Of a stretch of 43,279 nt of DNA, positions 1-7,105 are shown piece by piece. This DNA comes from Bacteroidales bacterium UBA3844 (GTDB lineage Bacteria; Bacteroidota; Bacteroidia; Bacteroidales; Paludibacteraceae). The stretch covers positions 1-43,279 of the forward strand of contig DGHQ01000029.1 of the NCBI GenBank assembly GCA_002392915.1. Direction: 5' to 3'. The position numbers were made by a program, and so were the translations under genes. The notes under the pieces are model-generated. The model worked only from the letters and a program-made list of their open reading frames with translations. It did no database searches and was not told where the DNA came from. Position 1 is the stretch's first letter; each line of letters opens with the position of its first letter.

Positions 1-13
1 AGAAGAGACGCAC

Positions 14-80
14 GGACGTGCGTGTCATCATAGAACGTGCGTGTAATAGGATGTGCGTGTCATAGAATGTACATGCAATA
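14..80. repeat. Degenerate short tandem repeat (four ~16-19 bp units)
   Basis: Four imperfect units built on RTGTGCGTGTMATA follow one another at 14-32, 33-49, 50-65 and 66-80. The last is the most diverged. No ORF of note covers them. They lie in the 259 bp before manA and could be the end of a longer array cut by the window edge. Function unknown. Confidence 0.6.
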
Positions 81-221
81 ATCAATTTGTAAATTGTAAA
101 TTACGCTGTTAGGTCTTTGACATTGGACGCAAAAATGAATTCAGATACCTATTTTAGTCTATATTTGACCAGAAAAAGTCAATTAATTGAATGTTTGGCT
201 GATTAAGTGAGCGTTTTTTTA

Positions 222-229
222 TAATTTTG
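222..229 (+). promoter_or_regulatory. Candidate Bacteroidetes -7 element for manA
   Basis: TAATTTTG matches the TAnnTTTG consensus 31 bp upstream of the manA start. The nearest TTTG upstream (194-197) is 24 bp away, wider than the usual 19-21, so the -33 box is uncertain. Confidence 0.4.
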
Positions 230-259
230 CACCCGCAATAAAAACAGATTAAGAAATAA

Positions 260-1306
260 ATGTCTCAGAAAACGCTATATCCATTATTGTTGAGCGATAA
301 TCTTCATGCAAAAGTGTGGGGAGGAACTCGTATCAAACCGATGAAGGGTTTGGCTCCTGATTCGGAACGAATAGGTGAAAGTTGGGAGTGTAGTGCGGTT
401 CCCGGTAGCGAATCTGTCGTCGAGAATGGAATTTTTGCTGGACGAACATTGAACTCACTTGTTGAGGAATATGGAGAAAAACTGCTTGGCAAAAAAGTGT
501 TTAAAATGTATGGGGCTAAATTTCCATTGTTGATCAAATTTATCGACGCCGAACACGACCTTTCTATTCAGGTGCATCCAGATAATAAAATGGCAAAAGA
601 GTATCATGATTCGTTTGGAAAGACGGAGATGTGGTATGTGATGGATGCCAAGCCGGGGGCGAAACTGTATTCTGGATTCAAATCACAGATTTCAGAATAT
701 GAGTATAAGAAACGTGTGGAAGACGGTACTATCTGTGAAGTTTTGCAGGAGCATCCGGTGAAGAGTGGCGACGCGTTTTTTATCCCTGCCGGACGTATTC
801 ATGCCATCTGTGGCGGAATCATGGTGGCAGAAATCCAACAAAGTTCGGATATTACATATCGTATATTCGACTATAATCGTCCGGGATTGGATGGCAAGCC
901 TCGTCAGCTTCATACAGAATTGGCTGCAAAAGCTATTGATTTCAAAGTTTATGACAATTATCGCAGCAATTATGAGCGAAAGATCAACAAGCCTGTTTGC
1001 ATAGCGGAATGTGAGTATTTCACAGTCAAATTGCTTGAAGTGAACCGTGCTTTTCACAGAAAACTGTATAAGTATGATTCATTTATATCATATATGTGTC
1101 TTGAGGGCACATGCACAATCACCATACGCTCATGGGAGATGTTTGAGAAAAAAGATGAGCCTTGTGTCCGTAAAATAACACTGACGAAAGGAAATAGTTG
1201 TCTGATACCAGCAGGAATTGCAGATTTTGATGTGACACCACATAATCCTGATGGTTTGACAAAATTGTTGGAGACATATATCAACAACCGTGATTTCAAT
1301 GATTGA
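260..1306 (+). CDS. manA: Mannose-6-phosphate isomerase, class I (type I PMI)
   Basis: Cytoplasmic zinc enzyme interconverting mannose 6-phosphate and fructose 6-phosphate, feeding GDP-mannose/fucose synthesis or mannose use. The 348 residues fit bacterial type I PMIs. The N-terminal region has the family pattern WGG near residue 20. It is followed by the zinc-site segment IQVHPDN (about 102-108) with the downstream FGKTEMWYV stretch, then AGRIHAICGG in the cupin core and AEIQQSSDITYRIFDY with the conserved active-site region. The start gives the conserved opening KTLYPLLLSDNLHAKVWGG. It stands alone, with a likely promoter just upstream and the repeat element at 1373-1613 downstream. The family assignment is firm; which sugar pathway it serves here is not shown. 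Confidence 0.93.
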   Translation: MSQKTLYPLLLSDNLHAKVWGGTRIKPMKGLAPDSERIGESWECSAVPGSESVVENGIFAGRTLNSLVEEYGEKLLGKKVFKMYGAKFPLLIKFIDAEHDLSIQVHPDNKMAKEYHDSFGKTEMWYVMDAKPGAKLYSGFKSQISEYEYKKRVEDGTICEVLQEHPVKSGDAFFIPAGRIHAICGGIMVAEIQQSSDITYRIFDYNRPGLDGKPRQLHTELAAKAIDFKVYDNYRSNYERKINKPVCIAECEYFTVKLLEVNRAFHRKLYKYDSFISYMCLEGTCTITIRSWEMFEKKDEPCVRKITLTKGNSCLIPAGIADFDVTPHNPDGLTKLLETYINNRDFND

Positions 1307-1372
1307 TATTAGGTTTAATTTAGAGTCAACATTTATTATTTGCCCTTTAAGTTGTTTATGACTGATTTTTAC

Positions 1373-1613
1373 GAGGATTGTTAATGGCGGAACGCCTTAA
1401 CTCCACCTCTATTCCGCGAGTCCGTTAGGACGAGCAGTCAAAAAATTGAATTTTTTCAATAGCCAATCAATTCCATGATCGTGGTGGCAGGTTTCAAACC
1501 AGCTCGCAATAAAAATTCTGAGGATTTTGGGTCTCTGTGGTTTGTTAATTTTTATGTGTTCGCCATTGGCTCGCACTAGGAAAGGGTAGGGTGTTCCGCC
1601 CTTTGGAATCCTC
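1373..1613. repeat. Non-coding element with terminal inverted repeats (copy 1)
   Basis: The stretch 1307-2032 holds no convincing gene. Inside it, GAGGATT (1373-1379) is the exact inverse of AATCCTC (1607-1613), and GGCGGAAC (1386-1393) of GTTCCGCC (1593-1600); the gaps between the two pairs are equal (6 bp). Within it, GCGAG-TCC-GTTA-GGA-CGAGC (1416-1435) forms a small stem-loop, and GGTTTCAAACC (1490-1500) is palindromic. A diverged relative with the same order of motifs sits at 14135-14285. It resembles a MITE-like or structured-RNA intergenic repeat; mobility is not shown. Confidence 0.65.
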
Positions 1614-1821
1614 AATTTTAGATGATCCACGAGTTTACAGAGCAAAATATTTAGCCGAATTTAAAACGTTTTTTATATATCATCTTCAAAAGATGTTAAT
1701 TATTAGTAATTTTCTTCAACTTTAAGTCCGATTTCTTAATTCAAATGTTAATTAATATTAAAATTTGCTTGTTAAATGCAAAACCAATTAATTTGGATGA
1801 ACATTTATAAAGAAATTCATC

Positions 1822-1829
1822 TATCTTTG
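1822..1829 (+). promoter_or_regulatory. Candidate -7 element upstream of the thioredoxin gene
   Basis: TATCTTTG matches TAnnTTTG. It would give the downstream thioredoxin mRNA a leader of about 200 nt. A TTTGG at 1792-1796 is too far away to be a confident -33 box. Confidence 0.4.
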
Positions 1830-1954
1830 TCAAATACAAGAAATGATGATAGGTGATGTATTTGTAGAGAAATGTTTATAGTGGGGTGCTAAATTTTATT
1901 TTTGTTTTCATTCTGACTAAACCGAATATATCCAGCATTGTTTTTTGTTATTCA

Positions 1955-1982
1955 ATAAACGCATAGGGTTGCTTGCGTTTAT
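1955..1982 (+). promoter_or_regulatory. Hairpin in the leader of the thioredoxin gene
   Basis: ATAAACGCA (1955-1963) and TGCGTTTAT (1974-1982) pair perfectly over 9 bp around a 10-nt loop, ending 50 bp before the start codon. No U-tract follows, so it is not a terminator. It may be a regulatory or mRNA-stabilising structure; I recognise no riboswitch class. Confidence 0.35.
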
Positions 1983-2032
1983 AGAAGCATTTAGGGATTT
2001 TGTTATTAGAGAACTTTAAAAGGATTTTTTTT

Positions 2033-2302
2033 ATGGAAATTAAGGTATTAGGTACTGAGTGTGCTGTATGTAATTCGTTGGAACGTTTTGTTAATAAGGC
2101 AATTAACGATCTGTCAATTGATGCCAAGATCACAAAAGTTGAGGACATCATTGAGATTTTTAAGTATAATGTTGTGACACTTCCTGCAATTGTTATCGAC
2201 AACAAGGTTGTAGCAAAAGGCAGAATGAGTTTTGATGAAATCAAAGATTTGTTGGTAGACAACAGCTCTAAGTACGTATATACCGATATGTATTTGTCCT
2301 AA
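2033..2302 (+). CDS. Small thioredoxin-fold protein (MTH895/TM0996-like)
   Basis: An 89-residue redox-type protein, about the size of the archaeal and bacterial mini-thioredoxins rather than full thioredoxin. It opens with a beta strand followed by a C-x-x-C motif (Cys10 and Cys13, CAVC). Later it carries the thioredoxin cis-proline segment (VVTLPAIVID, about residues 43-52) and the closing strand with KGR. The start at 2033 is chosen over the in-frame ATG at 2000 because it gives the compact domain and has an AAAGGA sequence just ahead. In many genomes this family sits next to a DUF318 permease; such a permease occurs here 13 kb away (15114), so any functional link is inference. A terminator follows at once, so it is monocistronic. 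Confidence 0.82.
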   Translation: MEIKVLGTECAVCNSLERFVNKAINDLSIDAKITKVEDIIEIFKYNVVTLPAIVIDNKVVAKGRMSFDEIKDLLVDNSSKYVYTDMYLS

Positions 2303-2337
2303 AATGTGTTTCTTTGATTGAAAGATGATCAAGATAC

Positions 2338-2369
2338 AGGCAGTCCTTATTGGATTGCCTTGTTTTTTT
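2338..2369 (+). terminator. Intrinsic terminator of the thioredoxin gene
   Basis: AGGCAGTCC (2338-2346) pairs with GGATTGCCT (2352-2360), with one G-T wobble and a 5-nt loop, followed by a T-rich tract. It lies 36 bp past the stop codon. Confidence 0.8.
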
Positions 2370-2516
2370 ATATTAATGCGAAATTATAGACCTAAGCTGT
2401 TTCTTGTTTTCAGAATATCTTAAAATAATCACTCTATGATTTAGTTGAACTAAATATGATAGAAGGTTTGTCATAAATGATGATTGTTAAGGACAGAACA
2501 TTCTAACTTTTTTGAT

Positions 2517-3275
2517 TTATTTGTTTATCATCTTCACAGCTAAGATGCTGATTTCATATAGAAGGTAGATAGGTAATGTTACCAGCATCAAGGTCATCAC
2601 GTCTGTTGTCGGGGTGATTATGGCTGCGACGATAAGAATAATTACAATTGCATGTCGACGGTACTCTTTCATGAAATCTGCGGTGAGAATGCCCATCTTG
2701 CCAAGCAACATACATAATATCGGCAACTCAAACACTATTCCAAGCATCAGTGTCAGCATTGTCAATGTGTCGATATATGAACTTAATGTGATGATGTTAG
2801 CAACGTCGTCGCTGACTTGATAATTTCCTAAGAATCGTATGGTCAGAGGAAATATCAGGAAATAGCATAATGCGACACCAATCATAAACATGATATATCC
2901 CGCCACTACCAATAATCTGGCATATTTACGCTCGTTCTCATACAAAGCCGGTGAAACAAAAGCGAAAATGGAGTAGAGTATGTATGGGCAGACGCAGATT
3001 ATTCCAATCATAATGCTCACTTGCATGTGTACGGAAAACTGTGATGTGAGCTGGGTGTTGATAAGGTTGAGGTTGAAATCGGCTATATCGCCAAACTGAG
3101 AAAACCATCTGTAGGTGATGAAATCAGATTTTGTTGGCGCCAGAACGATGGAAAACACTTCCGTCTTCATGGCAAATGCGACAATTGCACCCACTAACAC
3201 GACAATTATAATGCGTATTAAGCAGGTGCGTAATTCGTCTAAATGATCCCAAAAGGATTTCGCTTGATCTGTCAC
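2517..3275 (-). CDS. tatC: Sec-independent (twin-arginine) translocase subunit TatC
   Basis: Polytopic inner-membrane receptor of the Tat pathway, which exports folded proteins carrying twin-arginine signal peptides. The 252 residues are the usual TatC length. The N-terminus has the hallmark FWDHLDELR (about residues 8-16), followed by about six hydrophobic segments. Conserved features include the PALYENERKY segment after TM2, the FGxVFELP-like motif in TM4 (LGIVFELPIL) and the late IIVAAIITPTTD stretch. The start codon overlaps the tatA stop by 4 bp (ATGA), implying translational coupling. No TatB is visible; a TatA-TatC minimal system is common in Bacteroidetes. Confidence 0.96.
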   Translation of the reverse strand: MTDQAKSFWDHLDELRTCLIRIIIVVLVGAIVAFAMKTEVFSIVLAPTKSDFITYRWFSQFGDIADFNLNLINTQLTSQFSVHMQVSIMIGIICVCPYILYSIFAFVSPALYENERKYARLLVVAGYIMFMIGVALCYFLIFPLTIRFLGNYQVSDDVANIITLSSYIDTLTMLTLMLGIVFELPILCMLLGKMGILTADFMKEYRRHAIVIILIVAAIITPTTDVMTLMLVTLPIYLLYEISILAVKMINK

Positions 3276-3478
3276 TTTTCTTCTTTCTCCTTTTCGTCGT
3301 CAGTAGTGACATCTTTCATTCCGTCTTTGAAACTGCGAACTCCTTTTCCAAGTCCACGCATTAATTCAGGAATTTTTTTGCCGCCGAACAAAAGTAGTAC
3401 GACGAGCATGATCACTAATAATTCTGAACCTCCAAGCCCAAGAAAAAGTAGTACAAAATTTAAGCTCGATATCAACAT
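3272..3478 (-). CDS. tatA: Twin-arginine translocase subunit TatA/E family
   Basis: A 68-residue single-span protein that oligomerises with TatC to form the translocation passage. It has a short periplasmic end, one transmembrane helix (about residues 17-36), the FGGKKIPEL hinge (family FGxxKLP) and an amphipathic helix containing GLGKGVRSFKDGM. The charged tail is rich in Asp, Glu and Lys. It overlaps tatC by 4 bp and follows the ECF S-component gene by 10 bp, so the three are probably one transcript from the promoter at 4032-4063. Confidence 0.94.
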   Translation of the reverse strand: MLISSLNFVLLFLGLGGSELLVIMLVVLLLFGGKKIPELMRGLGKGVRSFKDGMKDVTTDDEKEKEEK

Positions 3479-3488
3479 ATCTTGAGAT

Positions 3489-3995
3489 TTATTTGTTTAA
3501 TACGTATTTCAACAACAGATATCCGCCGAATACTTGCAAAAGCATTCCTGGAATACCTATTCTGAAGTCGATGATTGCCGCATAGAAATTATGCTGGAAC
3601 AATGCGAATTCACCTAATGTGCCTACCACCTGATATGCCAAAACAGTTGCCAAAAGCGTAAGTAGTGTGACTTTGTTAGTCTTTTCTGCTATCAGTCCTG
3701 CCACAACAGCCAACACGACTGATTTGCAGAATATTGATGGCAATACGGCAAGTGGTGGAATTCCAAACATCAAATGGTTGATCAACGGTGAGAAGATGGC
3801 TGTGAGCAATCCTACTGCCATACCATATTTGTAGGCTCCTATCAAAGTGAAAAAGTAGATTGGCAGCCATACGTGGCCTGTGCCGAAAAAGTGGCAAATC
3901 TGTGGCATAATCAAATTGCCGATCACAAACAGAGTCGACATCATATATGTGTCGGTCTGGTTCAATTGATAATTGTACAGTGAATTTGTTTTCAT
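3489..3995 (-). CDS. ECF-type transporter S component (substrate unknown)
   Basis: An integral membrane protein of 168 residues with about five to six hydrophobic helices. It resembles the substrate-binding S subunits of energy-coupling factor importers, which work with a shared EcfA/A'/T module (not in this window). The recognisable core is the Gly/Pro-rich middle: HVWLPIYFFTLIGAYKYG, then AVGLLTAIFSPLINHLMFGIPP. The start at 3995 is preferred over the upstream in-frame ATG because the latter would add a 22-residue non-hydrophobic extension lying over the promoter. It is the first gene of the probable ecfS-tatA-tatC transcript. The substrate (vitamin, metal or queuosine-type precursor) cannot be told from sequence. 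Confidence 0.75.
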   Translation of the reverse strand: MKTNSLYNYQLNQTDTYMMSTLFVIGNLIMPQICHFFGTGHVWLPIYFFTLIGAYKYGMAVGLLTAIFSPLINHLMFGIPPLAVLPSIFCKSVVLAVVAGLIAEKTNKVTLLTLLATVLAYQVVGTLGEFALFQHNFYAAIIDFRIGIPGMLLQVFGGYLLLKYVLNK

Positions 3996-4031
3996 GAAGA
4001 CTGTTTTTTCATGTTGTGAATGTATTTGCCG

Positions 4032-4063
4032 CAAAGTTAATGTTATCTGACTTAACGGCAAAA
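4032..4063 (-). promoter_or_regulatory. Promoter of the ECF S component-tatA-tatC operon
   Basis: On the minus strand a TTTTG (-33) is followed after 19 bp by TAACTTTG (-7), an almost ideal Bacteroidetes promoter, about 35 bp upstream of the start at 3995. Confidence 0.65.
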
Positions 4064-4074
4064 TTTATATTCTT

Positions 4075-4923
4075 TTAATTCTGTATTTTACTTTCGTCTT
4101 TTTTATTTTCTTCTAGCTTTGCTTCCAGTCGCAAAATATGCTCTTTTAATTCGTTGATCTGTTCCGAAAGCTCTGTGTTGGTGACTTTTTTTGCTTTTAT
4201 TTTATCTTTCATTGATATGTTGTCGTCTTCAGAGATATCACTTGTCGCATTTACCACAACTCCTACTACCACGTTCAACACAATGTATGATGAAATCATA
4301 ACAAATGGCACAAAGTACATCCATGCCCACGGATATACTTTCATCACCGGTCTGGCTATACCCATTGACCAACTTTCAAGTGTGGTGACTTGAAACAGAG
4401 TGTACACTGTCTCTCCAAGAGTGCCAAACCATTGGGGAAAAGCCTCGTGGAATAGGTTTTGCCCCATAATTCCGAAAATATAAAATATGATCATCTCCAA
4501 CACTGCTGCCCAGAATACGTGTGGAGCGGATACCAATATGGCAGAAACAATGTGTCGCAACTTTTTCATCGACGACACCATTCTCAGCGCTCTCAATACC
4601 CTGAAAACACGGAATGTGATGGCGGCTCCTGTTTCAGGCATCAACGCCATTGTGATAAGCAAAAAGTCGAAGATGTTCCATCCGTTGAGGAAGAATCTCC
4701 AGCCTTTAGCGATGATTCTCAATGTTATTTCCACCGTGAAGATGACTACACATGCAGATAGAATAAATTCTAATAATTCTCCGAATTTAGCATATATGGC
4801 TTCGCTGGTGATCAATCCTAGCACGATTGAGTTTATCAGAATTATAAGCACAATCGTGTTTTTGAAGATTTTACTGCTCGTTATTCGTACGCAGAAATCG
4901 TGTATTTGTGTGAATATTTTCAT
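4075..4923 (-). CDS. Voltage-gated sodium channel-like ion transporter (NaChBac family)
   Basis: A 282-residue inner-membrane protein with the six-helix plan of prokaryotic one-domain voltage-gated channels, which form tetramers. S1-S3 lie at about 22-95. The S4 voltage sensor has arginines every third residue (R105, R108, R111, R114). The pore loop contains TLESWS at 181-186, matching the TLESW selectivity filter typical of sodium-selective NaChBac relatives. S6 spans about 203-225. After it come an acidic neck (SEDDN) and a C-terminal coiled coil (about 248-275) that in this family holds the tetramer together. It is transcribed toward the ECF/Tat genes, but these have their own promoter. 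Selectivity is inferred from the filter only. Confidence 0.93.
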   Translation of the reverse strand: MKIFTQIHDFCVRITSSKIFKNTIVLIILINSIVLGLITSEAIYAKFGELLEFILSACVVIFTVEITLRIIAKGWRFFLNGWNIFDFLLITMALMPETGAAITFRVFRVLRALRMVSSMKKLRHIVSAILVSAPHVFWAAVLEMIIFYIFGIMGQNLFHEAFPQWFGTLGETVYTLFQVTTLESWSMGIARPVMKVYPWAWMYFVPFVMISSYIVLNVVVGVVVNATSDISEDDNISMKDKIKAKKVTNTELSEQINELKEHILRLEAKLEENKKDESKIQN

Positions 4924-4947
4924 GGGCGAGTTTTAAGGACTGATATT

Positions 4948-5706
4948 TTATTCAAATGCTATGGATAATCCGTCGTAGGCAAACATAATGTTTTCCGGTA
5001 CGAGGTCTTCTATCTCCGAATGCAGACCGATGTGGTGGCACATGTGTGTGAAGAATGTCTGTTTCGCATTGATCCTTTTTGCCATTTCCAACGCCTCCTG
5101 GAATTTTTGGTGAGAATGATGTTCTGTCATACGCAGACATCCCAACACAACAACTTCCAATCCTTTGAGTTTTTCATATTCGGCATCGTCAGCAAGTGAT
5201 GATACGTCTGTTATGTAGGCAAAATTGCCGATTCTATAACCCATGATCTCCATTTTTCCGTGCATCACTCTAATCGGAATCACTTCGATTGTGCCATCGC
5301 AGATTTTGAATGGTTCATAGCTGATTCTTTCAAGGCTGAGTGAAGGCACTCCTGGATAAGGGTTTTCTGCAAAACAGTAGCCATACATTTGTCTGACAGC
5401 ATCTTCTGTCTGTTTGTCGAGATAAATTTTCTTGCTTCCAAGTGGACGTAGGTCATCAATACCTCCGATGTGGTCGATATGTTTGTGTGTGAGTAGGATG
5501 GCGTCTATTTGGTCGATGTCGTGAAACAGCATTTGAGCGCGGAAATCAGGCCCGCAGTCAATCAGAATGTTTTTGTCATCCACTTCCAAAAACACACTGG
5601 CACGCATACGTTTGTCTCGTACATCATTTGACTGGCATACTTTGCATTTGCATCCTATCACTGGCACTCCTGTTGATGTGCCTGTTCCTAAAAACGTCAA
5701 TCTCAT
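4948..5706 (-). CDS. PhnP-like metallo-beta-lactamase-fold phosphodiesterase
   Basis: A 252-residue MBL-fold hydrolase. It starts with the LGTGTSTGVPVIGC signature and a CxCxxC zinc-binding cluster (Cys19, Cys21, Cys24), typical of the PhnP branch. The metal-binding HKHIDH is at residues 74-79, with further ligands likely in VMHGK and the late THMCHH segment. PhnP opens phosphoribosyl 1,2-cyclic phosphate in phosphonate degradation. No phn genes are near, and Bacteroidetes carry stand-alone relatives, so the physiological substrate is uncertain. It sits 22 bp downstream of the rRNA methyltransferase gene and is probably co-transcribed with it. Confidence 0.85.
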   Translation of the reverse strand: MRLTFLGTGTSTGVPVIGCKCKVCQSNDVRDKRMRASVFLEVDDKNILIDCGPDFRAQMLFHDIDQIDAILLTHKHIDHIGGIDDLRPLGSKKIYLDKQTEDAVRQMYGYCFAENPYPGVPSLSLERISYEPFKICDGTIEVIPIRVMHGKMEIMGYRIGNFAYITDVSSLADDAEYEKLKGLEVVVLGCLRMTEHHSHQKFQEALEMAKRINAKQTFFTHMCHHIGLHSEIEDLVPENIMFAYDGLSIAFE

Positions 5707-5728
5707 TGTTAATCAAAAATATCGATTG

Positions 5729-7102
5729 TCAGAATATCTCTTTGTATCGGCTTTTGTCTGCCGACATCAGAATTCTCCAGTTCTGTGGATAAAGATTGTT
5801 GGTGCGGTCGCCAAGATTCTTGACGAATCCGATCGGCACATTTTTGTATGTCAGCATCAACCATCCTTTCTTGTTGTTTTCTACTTCAATATTGTCTTTT
5901 TTCAGAAAAGCAATAGCTCTTTCCCAATCGACTTCCTCTTTTTCAAAGAATTCTTTGTTTACAATGTTGCTGATCGCAAGATTGTGTTGTGGAATTATGT
6001 CTTTCCCTTTTTGAATGTAGACGGGAATGCCATATTGAAGAAGACGTAGGTTTTGATTGAAAAAATGTATCAGCTGCTCAAATTCGGTAGGGTAGGCTAT
6101 GCCGTCGGTCACTGTGATTGACGGGTCGTCGATCCATTTCATCACTTCTGCTGGAGTGGGTTGGCTGGTGTTCCCTTTGTTGCCTTTTTTCTTATCCTGT
6201 TTTGTTCGGATTGAAATCTCGTCTTCCTGCTGATTCTTGCGGAATGCGGCAATGTAGAATCCCTCGCCTTTGGTCTTGTGGGGATAGAAATGGTAGCCGC
6301 ATTTGTCTTTTGTCACTCCGCTGTCTGCTGGAAAATCAATCTCTAACATTTCCGCTCCAAGTTCATCTGCAATCCACTGTGCATTTTCATCATCCTCGTG
6401 TGGATTGAAAGTGCAAGTGCTGTAGATAAGTATTCCGTCTTCTTTTAGAGCTGGAAACACGTCTTTGAGAATTGTCCGTTGTCTTTCCGCACACATTTTG
6501 ACATTGTCACGACTCCATTCCGCAACAGCCACTTCGTCTTTTCTGAACATTCCTTCTCCAGAGCATGGGGCGTCTACTAGAATCAGGTCAAACAGTCCTG
6601 TCAAATCAGTGAATGATGATGGCATGACAGAGCATACCGCTGTGTTGGCGAATCCCCATTTCGCGACGTTTTCACACAATGTCTTTGTGCGTGTCTTGAC
6701 AACTTCATTGCTCAACAGAAATCCTTCTCCATCAAGCAGAGATGCTAAGTGTGTTGTCTTTCCTCCTGGCGATGCACAAAGATCAAGCACCACCGGACTG
6801 TCGACTTCTTTCATATACTGCCTGAACACTTGCTCCACAGCCATTGAACTTGCTTCCTGTACATAGTAGGCTCCTGCGTGGAATAGGGGATCCATGGTGA
6901 ATGTTGGACGGTCGTTGAGGTAATAGCCGTCTTCACACCATTTAACCTTCTCTAAGGAGCATTCAATGTCGATTTTACGTCTGTTCAGGCGTATGCTTGA
7001 CACTGGCTCTGTAGCCAACGCGTCAATCAATTGCTGATGTTCGGCTAGCAAATACTCATGCAAATCTGCAATGAAATCGTCGGGCAACTTTATGTTTTCC
7101 AC
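5729..7102 (-). CDS. RsmF/NSUN-type rRNA (cytosine-5) methyltransferase
   Basis: A 457-residue SAM-dependent RNA m5C methyltransferase. The Rossmann core begins with VVLDLCASPGGKTTHLA (about 104-120, the SAM site). Both catalytic cysteines of the family are present: Cys180 in DAPCSGEGMFRKD, and Cys230 in STCTFNPHEDDEN. The C-terminal ~130 residues match the RsmF/YebU-type RNA-binding extension, including a FVKNLGDRTNNLYPQNWRI-like end. E. coli RsmF modifies 16S rRNA C1407; the same target is plausible but not proven. It begins 3 bp after the glgB stop codon, so the two genes are almost certainly co-transcribed. Confidence 0.9.
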   Translation of the reverse strand: MENIKLPDDFIADLHEYLLAEHQQLIDALATEPVSSIRLNRRKIDIECSLEKVKWCEDGYYLNDRPTFTMDPLFHAGAYYVQEASSMAVEQVFRQYMKEVDSPVVLDLCASPGGKTTHLASLLDGEGFLLSNEVVKTRTKTLCENVAKWGFANTAVCSVMPSSFTDLTGLFDLILVDAPCSGEGMFRKDEVAVAEWSRDNVKMCAERQRTILKDVFPALKEDGILIYSTCTFNPHEDDENAQWIADELGAEMLEIDFPADSGVTKDKCGYHFYPHKTKGEGFYIAAFRKNQQEDEISIRTKQDKKKGNKGNTSQPTPAEVMKWIDDPSITVTDGIAYPTEFEQLIHFFNQNLRLLQYGIPVYIQKGKDIIPQHNLAISNIVNKEFFEKEEVDWERAIAFLKKDNIEVENNKKGWLMLTYKNVPIGFVKNLGDRTNNLYPQNWRILMSADKSRYKEIF

Positions 7103-7105
7103 TTT

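Noticed and set aside
1409..1645. 78-residue minus-strand ORF in the 1307-2032 gap
   Set aside because: It lies inside the inverted-repeat element and its sequence follows the repeat motifs, so it is probably not translated.
4487..4936. 149-residue plus-strand ORF
   Set aside because: Antisense to the well-supported ion channel gene; no family resemblance.
5784..5792. Perfect DnaA box TGTGGATAA
   Set aside because: It falls within conserved coding sequence of the RsmF-like gene (Tyr-Pro-Gln-Asn codons) and is isolated, so it is likely coincidental.
5567..6049. 160-residue plus-strand ORF over the PhnP-like and RsmF-like genes
   Set aside because: Spans the ends of two real minus-strand genes and has no recognisable motif.
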